Below, piece by piece: positions 53,895 through 61,361 of a stretch of 64,000 nucleotides of DNA. The DNA is from Desulfobacter vibrioformis DSM 8776 (GTDB lineage: Bacteria; Desulfobacterota; Desulfobacteria; Desulfobacterales; Desulfobacteraceae): positions 41,924-105,923 of the forward strand of contig NZ_JQKJ01000018.1 of NCBI RefSeq assembly GCF_000745975.1, in the 5' to 3' direction. Position 1 is the stretch's first letter. Every line of letters begins with the position of its first letter. The notes beneath the pieces were generated by a model. It searched no databases, was not told the DNA's origin, and was given only the letters and a program-made list of their open reading frames with translations. Both the position numbers and the translations under genes were made by a program.

Positions 53895-54902
53895 TCACTC
53901 CTTTTTATCCACCGGCAGGCCGGCTTCAATCATTTTGTCTCTGAAGTGGTCCTCATACTGTTCATACGTATGGATGGGCACATCATAGTTCCAGGGGTTA
54001 ACATGCCGTTTGGCCCGGGTGTTGTTCGCCATGTTCCGGGTGGGGCTTAAGAATATGCCGCCCATGTGCATCAGCTTGCTCATTGGAAAATAAGCAAACA
54101 GAATGCTCACAAGGAAAAGATGGCCGTAGAACAGTCCGCCGACTTCTTCAGGGATGTGGGGATGGAAGGTAGCCAGTCCCATGGTCAGTTCCTTGATGCC
54201 GATGATATCCACCTTGGTGAAATAGCGCATGGCAATACCGGTGATGGCAATGCCGATGATCAAAAACAAGGGGAAATAATCAGCAGCCTGGGAGATGTAG
54301 CTGACTTTTGCATCTAACACTCTGCGGCTTAAAAGAAAGAGCGCTGCCAGTAAAAGCACCGGCCCGGAAATGAACAGCCCGGGAAGACCAACCTGAACAA
54401 TGCCGTCCAGGTATTCTATAAGCTGGATACACCCGGGAACTGGCGCAGTGAAAAATCTTAAGTGCCTGAGAAGAACCACCAGGAATGCGTAATGGAATGC
54501 AAGCGCGCCTACCCAAAGAAAAATTTCCCAGGAATAGGAGAGTCTGTTGGACGCATGCCGGTTAAATGCCGCTTTTGTATTTCTGAACAATGACCTGAAA
54601 GCAAATATTTCCAGGAGCATTCTTACAAAAACGCCGGCAGATGTGTTCGGGTTGTCAATGGTGTTCTGTTTAATCCATGGCAAAGATTTCTGCTGGCCGC
54701 AGGTTGTCGGAATCCTGAACGGCACAGCAGACGCTGCCCACCCCTTGACCTTAATTACAAAGCCAATCAGGAATGCGGCGACTGCCAGATACGGAATCAG
54801 TACACCAAAGACGACCTGAAGCCCGAGTCCCTCAACCCCTGTATAAGCCAACAGGAAGAGCAGAAAGACAGCAGTAAGGGGGATCAAGTACCTTTGATTC
54901 AT
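53895..54902 (-). CDS. dsrM: DsrM, NarI-like b-type cytochrome membrane subunit
   Basis: This 335-residue protein has about six hydrophobic helices and belongs to the nitrate reductase gamma subunit family, which binds two b hemes and oxidises menaquinol. It begins MNQRYLIPLTAVFLLFLLAY. It is first of the five dsr genes and 54 bases after the RsbRD-like gene. With DsrK it forms the cytoplasmic-side module of the complex. Confidence 0.96.
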   Translation of the reverse strand: MNQRYLIPLTAVFLLFLLAYTGVEGLGLQVVFGVLIPYLAVAAFLIGFVIKVKGWAASAVPFRIPTTCGQQKSLPWIKQNTIDNPNTSAGVFVRMLLEIFAFRSLFRNTKAAFNRHASNRLSYSWEIFLWVGALAFHYAFLVVLLRHLRFFTAPVPGCIQLIEYLDGIVQVGLPGLFISGPVLLLAALFLLSRRVLDAKVSYISQAADYFPLFLIIGIAITGIAMRYFTKVDIIGIKELTMGLATFHPHIPEEVGGLFYGHLFLVSILFAYFPMSKLMHMGGIFLSPTRNMANNTRAKRHVNPWNYDVPIHTYEQYEDHFRDKMIEAGLPVDKKE

Positions 54903-54956
54903 GTTATAACCACCTCATTATTTTATGTATGGCCCGCCAATATCGCGCCATACATG

Positions 54957-55466
54957 TTAAGATTTTTTGGAGCCTAAGAGGTCGCCCTCTGACAGCTCCG
55001 CTACTAAACCTGCCCTTTCAAAGGCGTGATGGATGCGTCGTTTGCTTTCCGTTGCCTTTAAAAGGAAAATATCCTCTCTACATTTCATGTACCGGTTAAA
55101 AGCGGCCAGGGCAATTTCATCTACCAGGCGATAAAACTTGATTATATCTGCCTTTTCAATGACGCTTTCACCGATTTCCTTTAATGCAAATACAAAACTT
55201 ACGGCATCTGCAGGGTTAAATGCCTGAACGGCGCGGATCCGAATGACTGGATCCAGGGCTTTTTCAAGACCTTCCCTGCCGAAACTTTCTGTAACAAGAG
55301 TTAAAACATCTTCAAGGGATTCCCGGGTGACAGCGCCCACAGGATTGTCAAAACGATCGGATTTTTTGCCTAAAACCCTTGCAGATTCTTCAGGATAGGT
55401 ATTGATGGTGGCATGAAACCAGCTTTCCAGAAGTTGATTACGGTTTTTTTTTATGGTCTGTTTCAA
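54957..55466 (-). CDS. RsbRD N-terminal domain-like protein heading the dsr operon
   Basis: The 169-residue helical protein resembles the RsbR/RsbRD N-terminal sensor-type domain that is often found in front of dsrM in sulfate reducers. It has no catalytic motif that I can see. Pattern: MKQTIKKNRNQLLESWFHATINTYPEE, then an internal region with IRAVQAFNPADAVSFVFALKE. It may tune the complex or its assembly, but that is inferred from position. It is transcribed from the promoter at 55525-55553. Confidence 0.75.
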   Translation of the reverse strand: MKQTIKKNRNQLLESWFHATINTYPEESARVLGKKSDRFDNPVGAVTRESLEDVLTLVTESFGREGLEKALDPVIRIRAVQAFNPADAVSFVFALKEIGESVIEKADIIKFYRLVDEIALAAFNRYMKCREDIFLLKATESKRRIHHAFERAGLVAELSEGDLLGSKKS

Positions 55467-55524
55467 TGTGTATTAATCTTTATTTATAAAATGTCAACGG
55501 GTTAATTTGCGCAATTGTTAGAAG

Positions 55525-55553
55525 GATATAAACTTCCCCCAATTTTATGTCAA
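55525..55553 (-). promoter_or_regulatory. Strong sigma-70-type promoter of the dsr operon
   Basis: TTGACA (55553-55548) and TATATC (55530-55525) on the minus strand have a 17-base spacer, about 60 bases before the RsbRD-like start. A second TTGACA lies nearer the gene but its -10 would fall on the start codon. The rest of the 312-base gap 55467-55778, shared with the divergent pagL gene, holds no other clear signal. Confidence 0.7.
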
Positions 55554-55778
55554 GGGTAAACCTGCTTTGATTTCCGAATGAAAGTTGCCGTGTTTAGGGC
55601 TTTTGTTCTGTTCGTGGGACATCATTGATCCTGATGGTTTTTCATCAAGAAAAATTTATGGCAAATGTTTATTTTTTTGAGAAAATGGTGTATCCACTTT
55701 GGCATTTAACTTTTAAACCAACGCTGCCGGTAACGCTTTTTGCCGGTGTCAGAAAGTATTTCGCAAAAAAGGGCAAAT

Positions 55779-56324
55779 ATGAAAAGAGTTCTGCTTTTGT
55801 TAATTTGTTTTCTTTGTATAAGTACCTGTGCCGCGGCCCAAGACCTCTCCGGCTTAGGGGGATGGGGCGTTTCATTGGGATACGGTCAAAGTTCGTACAG
55901 TTCGGATTGTATTGATATTTATCGTGCAGGGCTGTTGAAACAATGGGATGTGAAATGGCTTGGGAACAAAACCGGTTATGTCCGGGGCTACTTTGAACTG
56001 TCATACAACCGCTGGGAACACGGCGGGGATGATGTTATCAATGCAATTGCTTTTTCTCCGGTCTTCCAATATGTCTTTGATGCAGGAAATGCGACCTGGT
56101 ATCCATATATAGAGGCGGGGATTGGTGTTGGCTATCTGGACGATTATACGATCAATGACAGGCATATGTCCTCAAATTTTCAGTTTGAAGACAGGATCGG
56201 GGTCGGGGTCAGGATTCAAAATATGGATATTAATGTCCGTTACATGCATTATTCCAATGCTGGTTTCAAAGAACCCAACGATGGACTTGATATGCTGATC
56301 GGTACCCTGGCCTGGTACTTTTAG
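55779..56324 (+). CDS. pagL: PagL-like lipid A 3-O-deacylase (acyloxyacyl hydrolase)
   Basis: From ATG at 55779 the protein (181 residues) has a signal peptide (MKRVLLLLICFLCISTCAAA), then a beta-barrel rich in aromatic residues. The C-terminal YMHYSNAGFKEPNDG carries the His-Ser pair of the PagL active site, and the chain ends in Phe as outer-membrane proteins do. It would remove the acyl chain from position 3 of lipid A. Glycosyltransferase and methyltransferase genes nearby also suggest a cell-surface theme. Confidence 0.87.
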   Translation: MKRVLLLLICFLCISTCAAAQDLSGLGGWGVSLGYGQSSYSSDCIDIYRAGLLKQWDVKWLGNKTGYVRGYFELSYNRWEHGGDDVINAIAFSPVFQYVFDAGNATWYPYIEAGIGVGYLDDYTINDRHMSSNFQFEDRIGVGVRIQNMDINVRYMHYSNAGFKEPNDGLDMLIGTLAWYF

Positions 56325-56362
56325 GTAACCTTGCGTCCAAATACGGGCCTGGGCATATGCAC

Positions 56363-57085
56363 TCAAATTTTTTTAAAATGTTTTCTGAAATATAACACCA
56401 GGCTTTTTCCAAGCACCGGGTTAAGCAGGCGGTCGATAAAGGTGGTCAGTGCCGGTTTTTTCATCAGATCCCATACCAGAAGCCTGTGAAAGAGATTTAC
56501 GGCAACTGAATCCGTGCGGGTGGGACCCACAAGACATTTAAGCCACCAATAGGGGCTGTGGATGCTGTGGGCATAGTGACAACCCAGGTAATCCAGGCCG
56601 TTGTTCCGGATTTTTCCAATAATCTCTTTTTTATTGTAGATTCTTACATGGCCCATGTCGGCGGTGTGATATTCATCCGACAGCTTCCAGCAGATCCACT
56701 CGGGCCAGGCCCGGGGGACGCTGACAGCCAGCATTTTACCCGGTTTGACAATACGGATCAGTTCTGAGACGGCTCTATTGTCATCCGGGATATGTTCCAG
56801 AACCTCCGAGCAGATCACAACATCAAAACTGTTGTCTTTAAAGGGAAGCGCCGTGATGTCCATGGCGGACAACGCCCAACGCCTGCAGGGCAGGTCGTCT
56901 ATGGCCTGGTGAAATTCAAGTTTGCCTTTGGTGGTGACCAGGTTGTCAAATCCGAAGTCCGCACCAATGCAGACCGTACCGGATTCCCGGCAGGCCCTGA
57001 TGGTGTGGCGTCCCTCTCCGCACCCGATATCCAGAACCCGGTTGCCGGGGGCAATGCCCAGACGTTTAAAGTCCATGGTAATCAT
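56363..57085 (-). CDS. Class I SAM-dependent methyltransferase
   Basis: This 240-residue protein has VLDIGCGEGRHTIRA, the SAM-binding motif I, near residue 18, and VVICSEVLEHIPDD as motif IV. No DNA or RNA methyltransferase signature is present, so a small-molecule, sugar or lipid target is likely. Its start overlaps the 3' end of the GT4 gene by 20 bases, so the pair is probably translationally coupled and involved in surface glycan modification. Confidence 0.85.
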   Translation of the reverse strand: MITMDFKRLGIAPGNRVLDIGCGEGRHTIRACRESGTVCIGADFGFDNLVTTKGKLEFHQAIDDLPCRRWALSAMDITALPFKDNSFDVVICSEVLEHIPDDNRAVSELIRIVKPGKMLAVSVPRAWPEWICWKLSDEYHTADMGHVRIYNKKEIIGKIRNNGLDYLGCHYAHSIHSPYWWLKCLVGPTRTDSVAVNLFHRLLVWDLMKKPALTTFIDRLLNPVLGKSLVLYFRKHFKKI

Positions 57086-58331
57086 TTATCACCTCGCGGT
57101 AGACTTGAGCCGTGCGCATGGCGCATTTTTCCCAGGTAAATTCAGTTGTTACCCGTTCATATCCCCGGCAGGCCAGATCTTCACGCTGTTTTTCATCGTC
57201 AAGCAGTTCAATGATGGCCTTTTCAAGCGCCCTGGCATCCCCGGGGGGGACAAGTTTTGCTGCATCTCCCGCCACTTCGGGCAACGCCCCGCCAGTGGTG
57301 GAAATCACCGGTACCCGGCAGGCCATGGCCTCCCCGACCGGCAGGCCAAATCCTTCGTACATGGAGGGCACCACCGCAATCTGGGCTTTTGCATATTCCC
57401 GGACAAACCGCTGGTGATCAATGCGGCCGGTAAAGTCTATATGGCGGCCAAGATCAAGGGTTTTAACCAGATTTTCTATGCCGCCGCCCTTTTTGGGCGT
57501 GCCAATAACCGTCAAGGAGACATCCCTGTGCTTTAATACCCCTTTAAATGCGTAAAGCAGGTGGTACAAACCTTTTAAGGGTGTATCCGCACTGTTGGTG
57601 ACAATCAGGCGCCCGCGGGTTTTTTTTACATGGTCCAAGGGAAAAAAATTATCCAGATCAATGCCGTTGGGAACGGTTTTTAATCTTGATGCGGGAATTT
57701 TAAATTCCTTGGATATATCTGTTTTAGAACTGTCAGATACCGTGATCATGGCAGGTATTCTCCGGGCAACCCGTTTTTGCATGCTAATAAAGGAGTACCA
57801 GCGCAGGGCTTTAAGCTTTTTATAAAAGGATCTAGTCGCTTTGACTGCCAGACGGCGGTCCACGGTCATGGGATGGTGGATGGTGGCGGTTACGGGCAGG
57901 TCCCGGGCAAGGGATAAAACACCATAAGAAAGACTTTGGTTATCATGGATAATGTCATAGCTTTTTGTCCGGCCCTTGATGTAGCGCTTCACCCGCATGC
58001 CAAATGTCATGGGTTCAGGATATCCCATGGCGCAGATGTCAAGCCATTCAATGAGGTTGACAGGGTCCTTTAACTCTTCAATCCGTGGTGTCCTGAACAG
58101 ATCCTGTGGGTTGTACAAATCCAGGGTGTCGAGCATGGTCAGATTGACCCCGGGATTAACCAGAAGGGGATCCGGGGGGCCGGCAATGACCTCAACCTGA
58201 TGGCCAAGATCGGACAACGCATGGCTTAAATGGCGGATATAAACACCCTGTCCTCCGCAATGGGGATTGGACCGGTAGGAAATCAGTCCGATGCGCAGGC
58301 CTGTTGTATGGGATGGTTGCATGGGTATCAT
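57066..58331 (-). CDS. Glycosyltransferase family 4 protein
   Basis: This 421-residue protein has an N-terminal GT4 domain (IGLISYRSNPHCGGQGVYIRHL) and the C-terminal EX7E-type donor site (VPSMYEGFGLPVGEAMACRVPVI). It transfers a sugar from a nucleotide donor, probably into an envelope glycan. Two in-frame ATGs (58331 and 58322) are possible and neither has a ribosome-binding site. The first begins 3 bases after the tRNA-Arg 3' end, so the mRNA may be leaderless after tRNA processing. Confidence 0.9.
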   Translation of the reverse strand: MIPMQPSHTTGLRIGLISYRSNPHCGGQGVYIRHLSHALSDLGHQVEVIAGPPDPLLVNPGVNLTMLDTLDLYNPQDLFRTPRIEELKDPVNLIEWLDICAMGYPEPMTFGMRVKRYIKGRTKSYDIIHDNQSLSYGVLSLARDLPVTATIHHPMTVDRRLAVKATRSFYKKLKALRWYSFISMQKRVARRIPAMITVSDSSKTDISKEFKIPASRLKTVPNGIDLDNFFPLDHVKKTRGRLIVTNSADTPLKGLYHLLYAFKGVLKHRDVSLTVIGTPKKGGGIENLVKTLDLGRHIDFTGRIDHQRFVREYAKAQIAVVPSMYEGFGLPVGEAMACRVPVISTTGGALPEVAGDAAKLVPPGDARALEKAIIELLDDEKQREDLACRGYERVTTEFTWEKCAMRTAQVYREVINDYHGL

Positions 58332-58334
58332 AGA

Positions 58335-58410
58335 TGGTACGCCCGGCTGGAATCGAACCAGCGATCTTCAGCTTCGGAGGCTGACGTGCTATCCACTGCA
58401 CTACGGGCGC
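58335..58410 (-). tRNA. tRNA-Arg (anticodon CCG)
   Basis: A full cloverleaf is present on the minus strand: acceptor GCGCCCG pairs with CGGGCGT, anticodon loop CTCCGAA with anticodon CCG, T loop TTCGATT, and encoded CCA at the 3' end. It decodes CGG. Its transcript seems to run straight into the GT4 gene. Confidence 0.96.
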
Positions 58411-58510
58411 ATAAACTTTTTTGGCACTCTTCAGAGTTCCAAATCATTTTTTTTGACGGATCGACACAATTTTAATTTTTGATCTGTTTCGATCTGGAAA
58501 GGCAGTGTAT

Positions 58511-58609
58511 TTACCAACCCTTTAAATAGTAGTCCGTCATGGTTGCATTCTTATGCCTCAATTGCCGCTGAATGTCAATAAGGGATAATTTTTTTGATGT
58601 CGCCACCAT
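58511..58609 (-). pseudogene. Relic of a tyrosine recombinase (32-codon C-terminal piece)
   Basis: The frame starts ATG at 58609 and ends TAA at 58511. It encodes IDIQRQLRHKNATMTDYYL, which matches the end of tyrosine integrases, where LRH holds the last catalytic His and the Tyr after TD is the nucleophile. The rest of the gene is missing and another frame upstream gives an ELNGGDIK-type segment, suggesting a frameshift plus loss. It lies about 100 bases from tRNA-Arg. The remainder of the gap 58411-58747 shows no gene. Confidence 0.72.
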
Positions 58610-58747
58610 TTAATTCCATAGGGTACCCCGAATATTGCTCTTGGGAAAAAGTAAAATAGCTTTACCCAGCCCTGTTTTTTCTATATGAATGAAGCTTAAA
58701 CGAACCGCTTTCCTTTGTTAAAGAAGTTTTATTCTCAAGGAGAAAAA

Positions 58748-59191
58748 ATGGCTGTAATTGTCCAATATATTGTTGTCAGGGATGGAGATAAAAAGATGAC
58801 ATTTGCAACAAAAAAAGAAGCAGATTCCTATGACAAGATGCTTGATATTGCAGACAATTTGTTTGATTTTCTTGAAAGCTCTGATATCAATCTTGATGAA
58901 ACCCGCAAAGAGGAAATTTCCCTTTTGTTCGCTGAAAAACGCGAGGAGGTGATGCCCATTTTGCGAGGTGTCTCTCCCAAAGCCTCGATTGCCCGGAAAA
59001 AAAGCGTCTCTTCTTCGGAGATTTCCAAAATTCGAGGCAAAGCGCCTGAGAAACAGGCTGCATCCAAACAGCAGGGCGATACCTCTGAAGACGCCACAGA
59101 TCCTGAAGCCAAGCCTGCTCCTAAAGCTGCGGCCAAAGCAATTTCTCGCACAAAGGCTGCGTCTTCAAAAAAGAGTGCCCAAACAGAGTGA
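58748..59191 (+). CDS. yebG: YebG-family DNA-damage-inducible protein with long basic tail
   Basis: ATG at 58748 has AAGGAG just upstream. The N-terminal 75 residues match YebG (VVVRDGDKKMTFATKKEADSYDKML, then ADNLFDFL). From about residue 80 the 147-residue protein has an added tail rich in Lys, Ala, Pro and Ser that resembles histone H1-like or nucleoid proteins and probably binds DNA. In E. coli YebG is short (about 96 residues) and LexA-controlled. I could not identify a LexA site in the 337-base gap upstream. Confidence 0.85.
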   Translation: MAVIVQYIVVRDGDKKMTFATKKEADSYDKMLDIADNLFDFLESSDINLDETRKEEISLLFAEKREEVMPILRGVSPKASIARKKSVSSSEISKIRGKAPEKQAASKQQGDTSEDATDPEAKPAPKAAAKAISRTKAASSKKSAQTE

Positions 59192-59402
59192 ATTGATTAT
59201 AAATAGCGACATTATATTATAATGTGATGAAATAGGGCTTGATGCTATTCCCTCATAACGCCAGAAAGACAAAAGTTAACATAATATATATTATCAGACC
59301 TTGGAGGTGGGAGAAGAGGGGGGAAAAGAAAGGGTTATTTTTAACCTTTAGATAAATTAGCGGAGGGACAATCTTAAGCTAATAAGCCGCCCAAAAAAGA
59401 AA
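59192..59402. other. Non-coding segment left of the conjugative element
   Basis: The 355-base gap between yebG and the initiator-like gene contains a 17-bp palindrome (ACATTATATTATAATGT at 59209-59225) and an imperfect AAAGGGTTA/TAACCTTT hairpin around 59326-59346. It is A/T-rich and shows no gene. The junction between chromosome and mobile element probably lies here, but I cannot place an attachment site. Confidence 0.45.
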
Positions 59403-59470
59403 ATCCTTAATGGTAGCCGCCATTAAGGATCTCCCAGAAGCCTTGGGCTTCTTAATATGAATTACATATT
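59403..59470. other. Three tandem stem-loops, possible oriT or control region
   Basis: Stem-loop 1 has a perfect 11-bp stem (ATCCTTAATGG at 59403-59413 and CCATTAAGGAT at 59420-59430). Stem-loop 2 is AGAAGCC/GGCTTCT (59436-59452). Stem-loop 3 is AATATG/CATATT (59454-59470). They stand about 75 bases before the initiator-like gene. In RP4 the origin of transfer lies directly upstream of traK, so an oriT or replication-control role is inferred. Confidence 0.5.
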
Positions 59471-59546
59471 GAGAAGTTAACTCAACGAATAGAGTTTGTC
59501 AAGCTTACAGGTATAGTATTTTCTTTTTTCGGCTCGAAAGGAAAAT

Positions 59547-60740
59547 ATGAATTACAGTTTTATATCGCATGGTTATGCGAATGACCTTGATTTGTGGTTT
59601 GGGAAAATCGAAAGAAAAGATGGTGGAAAAATGACTGCAGGGATCGAAAAAACTTTTAAGGCGCTGGTCAGATGTGCGGTTGGTGAGGACCATACATTTG
59701 TGAATATAGGAACATTAGCCAACCGGACAAATGTATGCTACCGAACCATTGAAAGACACATCAAGATCCTCAATGAAGCCGGGCTGATTACCGCTGTTAA
59801 AGAAGAAATCAATGGCTGGACGCAGACCGTGTATTATTTTCTTGCTCATCCTGTAATCACTAAATTCAGAGAATTACGGACTGGCAAAGCAAACCCTCAG
59901 CAGCCAAAGCCGATTGAAACACCTAAGCCGGATCAGCCGGAAGCGGTTCCAGAAACTGAGCCTCAAACCGAACAAAAATTAACAAAAAATGACCACCTGG
60001 AGACCACCCGGGAGTGTCATGCTGTGGATCAACAAGCGGATCAACAAAATGTCGGTAATTTGTCGGATTATACCCTAGATAGATTATATATAAATACTAC
60101 CCCCCTACCCCCCTCAGAATCAGTTCAAGACCGCCAGGAGCCTGGAACCTGGGCAAAAATCAGAGAGAGTATTATCGAAAAAGACCAACTCAATTTAGCA
60201 GCTAAAATGCTTCCCTGTCTGGAGGCCGAAATCGAGAACGGCAGTGTAATTCTGTCAGGGCCAAACAAAGTAGCGTTACAAAGAATCGAAAAACATTACG
60301 GTCAAACACTCAGAGATAATTTTTCTTTTTTTGGCGTTAACACCCTTATCTTTAAAGTCTTTTCTGAAGAACGCCAAAAGAAAAAAGATGAAGATCAAAA
60401 GCTGCAAGATCAAATTCAACGGCAGCAGCAGAAAGAACGGCAGGAAAGGATTCTGGCTGAAAAACAGCAACAGGAAGCTGAATTAAATAGTTTGCCCCTT
60501 AAAAAACAATTCGATGTGATTTTAAATCAATACCCCCGGCAAACCGGGAAATGGCAAGCCTGGATGAATTTTAAAAAACTTGTTCAGGCCGGAGAACTGC
60601 CAAAAACATCAAAACTTTTACAAATCATTAAAAAAAACAAGATGTCCCGGGACTGGCAGCGGGATAACGGCCGCTGGATACCGGGACTATCAAAGTTTTT
60701 GAAAGAAAGAAGATGGTTAGATTATGGAAAATGGACCTAA
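59547..60740 (+). CDS. Replication initiator-like protein with helix-turn-helix and DnaA-N-like region
   Basis: ATG at 59547 follows AAAGG at a normal distance. The 397-residue protein has an N-terminal winged-helix/HTH (VNIGTLANRTNVCYRTIERHIKILNEAGL), an acidic Pro/Gln-rich linker, then WAKIRESIIEKDQLNLAAKMLP...RIEKHYG around residues 200-245, which resembles the DnaA domain I fold. A coiled coil and a C-terminal NQYPRQTGKWQAWMNFKKL region follow. It probably starts replication of the element, or loads a helicase, but the family is not certain. It overlaps the next gene by 17 bases. Confidence 0.6.
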   Translation: MNYSFISHGYANDLDLWFGKIERKDGGKMTAGIEKTFKALVRCAVGEDHTFVNIGTLANRTNVCYRTIERHIKILNEAGLITAVKEEINGWTQTVYYFLAHPVITKFRELRTGKANPQQPKPIETPKPDQPEAVPETEPQTEQKLTKNDHLETTRECHAVDQQADQQNVGNLSDYTLDRLYINTTPLPPSESVQDRQEPGTWAKIRESIIEKDQLNLAAKMLPCLEAEIENGSVILSGPNKVALQRIEKHYGQTLRDNFSFFGVNTLIFKVFSEERQKKKDEDQKLQDQIQRQQQKERQERILAEKQQQEAELNSLPLKKQFDVILNQYPRQTGKWQAWMNFKKLVQAGELPKTSKLLQIIKKNKMSRDWQRDNGRWIPGLSKFLKERRWLDYGKWT

Positions 60741-60936
60741 GCCCTCATGTAAAAGTCAGTACCTTGCTATCCATGATGAAACCCAAACCCTGCTTAAACA
60801 GGGTTATACAATAAAAGCTGTGTATGATTATTTTTTAAAAAAAGGCGTTATTCATATGTCATATAATTCCTGGACTAAAATATTAAAAAATTATCACAAA
60901 CCCTTTCCTTTCACACAGAAAAAAGATGCGTTATGA
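60724..60936 (+). CDS. TraK-like conjugation protein, copy 1
   Basis: This 70-residue protein reads KPSCKSQYLAIHDETQTLLKQGYTIKAVYDYFLKKGVIHMSYNSWTK, like the N-terminal half of RP4 TraK, which binds and bends oriT DNA. It starts inside the last codons of the initiator-like gene. The second copy directly follows, overlapping by 4 bases (ATGA). Confidence 0.65.
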   Translation: MENGPKPSCKSQYLAIHDETQTLLKQGYTIKAVYDYFLKKGVIHMSYNSWTKILKNYHKPFPFTQKKDAL

Positions 60937-61277
60937 AGCCTTCATGTAAAAGTCAATATCTGGCTGTCCATAACGAAGCAAAGGCCTTGTTGGCCCAAGG
61001 TTATTCAAAAAAGACCATATACGATCATTTTATCGAAAAAGATAAAATTCATATGTCTTATGTGGCCTGGGCTAAAATAATGGAAAATCACGATCAAAAG
61101 TTTCCCTTCGGTCAAAAAAAATTCAAAAAAGAAAAACCCATAAGTCAAAGCCCAAGAAAAATACGGGGTAAGTTCAGCCATTCAAATGATCCGTACCCGA
61201 TTGAAGATGCAACTGACTCTATTGTGGAAGAAAAAGAAAATGAAAAACCGTTTAACCTCATCAAGAAGGGAGAATAA
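60933..61277 (+). CDS. traK: TraK-like conjugation protein, copy 2
   Basis: This 114-residue protein repeats copy 1 (KPSCKSQYLAVHNEAKALLAQGYSKKTIYDHFIEKDKIHMSYVAWAK) and adds a basic, lysine-rich C-terminal tail typical of TraK-family oriT-binding proteins. The two copies share about half of their residues by eye, so they probably arose by tandem duplication. The order traK-traL-traM is that of RP4. Confidence 0.72.
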   Translation: MKPSCKSQYLAVHNEAKALLAQGYSKKTIYDHFIEKDKIHMSYVAWAKIMENHDQKFPFGQKKFKKEKPISQSPRKIRGKFSHSNDPYPIEDATDSIVEEKENEKPFNLIKKGE

Positions 61278-61298
61278 GCATTTCTTATTATTTATTGA

Positions 61299-61330
61299 TT
61301 TTAGACTCCTCAGTTTTGAGGAGCCTAAAA
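61299..61330 (+). terminator. Stem-loop between traK and the Rha gene (possible attenuator)
   Basis: TTTTAG-A-CTCCTCA and TGAGGAG-C-CTAAAA pair as 7 plus 6 bp with one mismatch around a GTTT loop. A T run follows about 10 bases downstream (61341-61349), not directly after the stem. It may be a weak terminator or attenuator in the transfer operon. Confidence 0.45.
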
Positions 61331-61361
61331 CAGAGCATTAATTTTTTTTGGGAGTTTAACG

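Noticed and set aside
55490..55520. Second promoter (TTGACA near 55491-55496) for the RsbRD-like gene
   Set aside because: With a 17-base spacer its -10 box and start site would fall on or inside the start codon, so it is unlikely to drive this gene.
55625..55915. 96-residue plus-strand frame overlapping the pagL start
   Set aside because: It overlaps the PagL signal peptide in another frame, has no domain, and its sequence does not resemble a protein.
58411..58747. LexA box before yebG
   Set aside because: I looked for a dyad like those known for LexA but found none that I could defend; the consensus of LexA in this group is also not certain to me.
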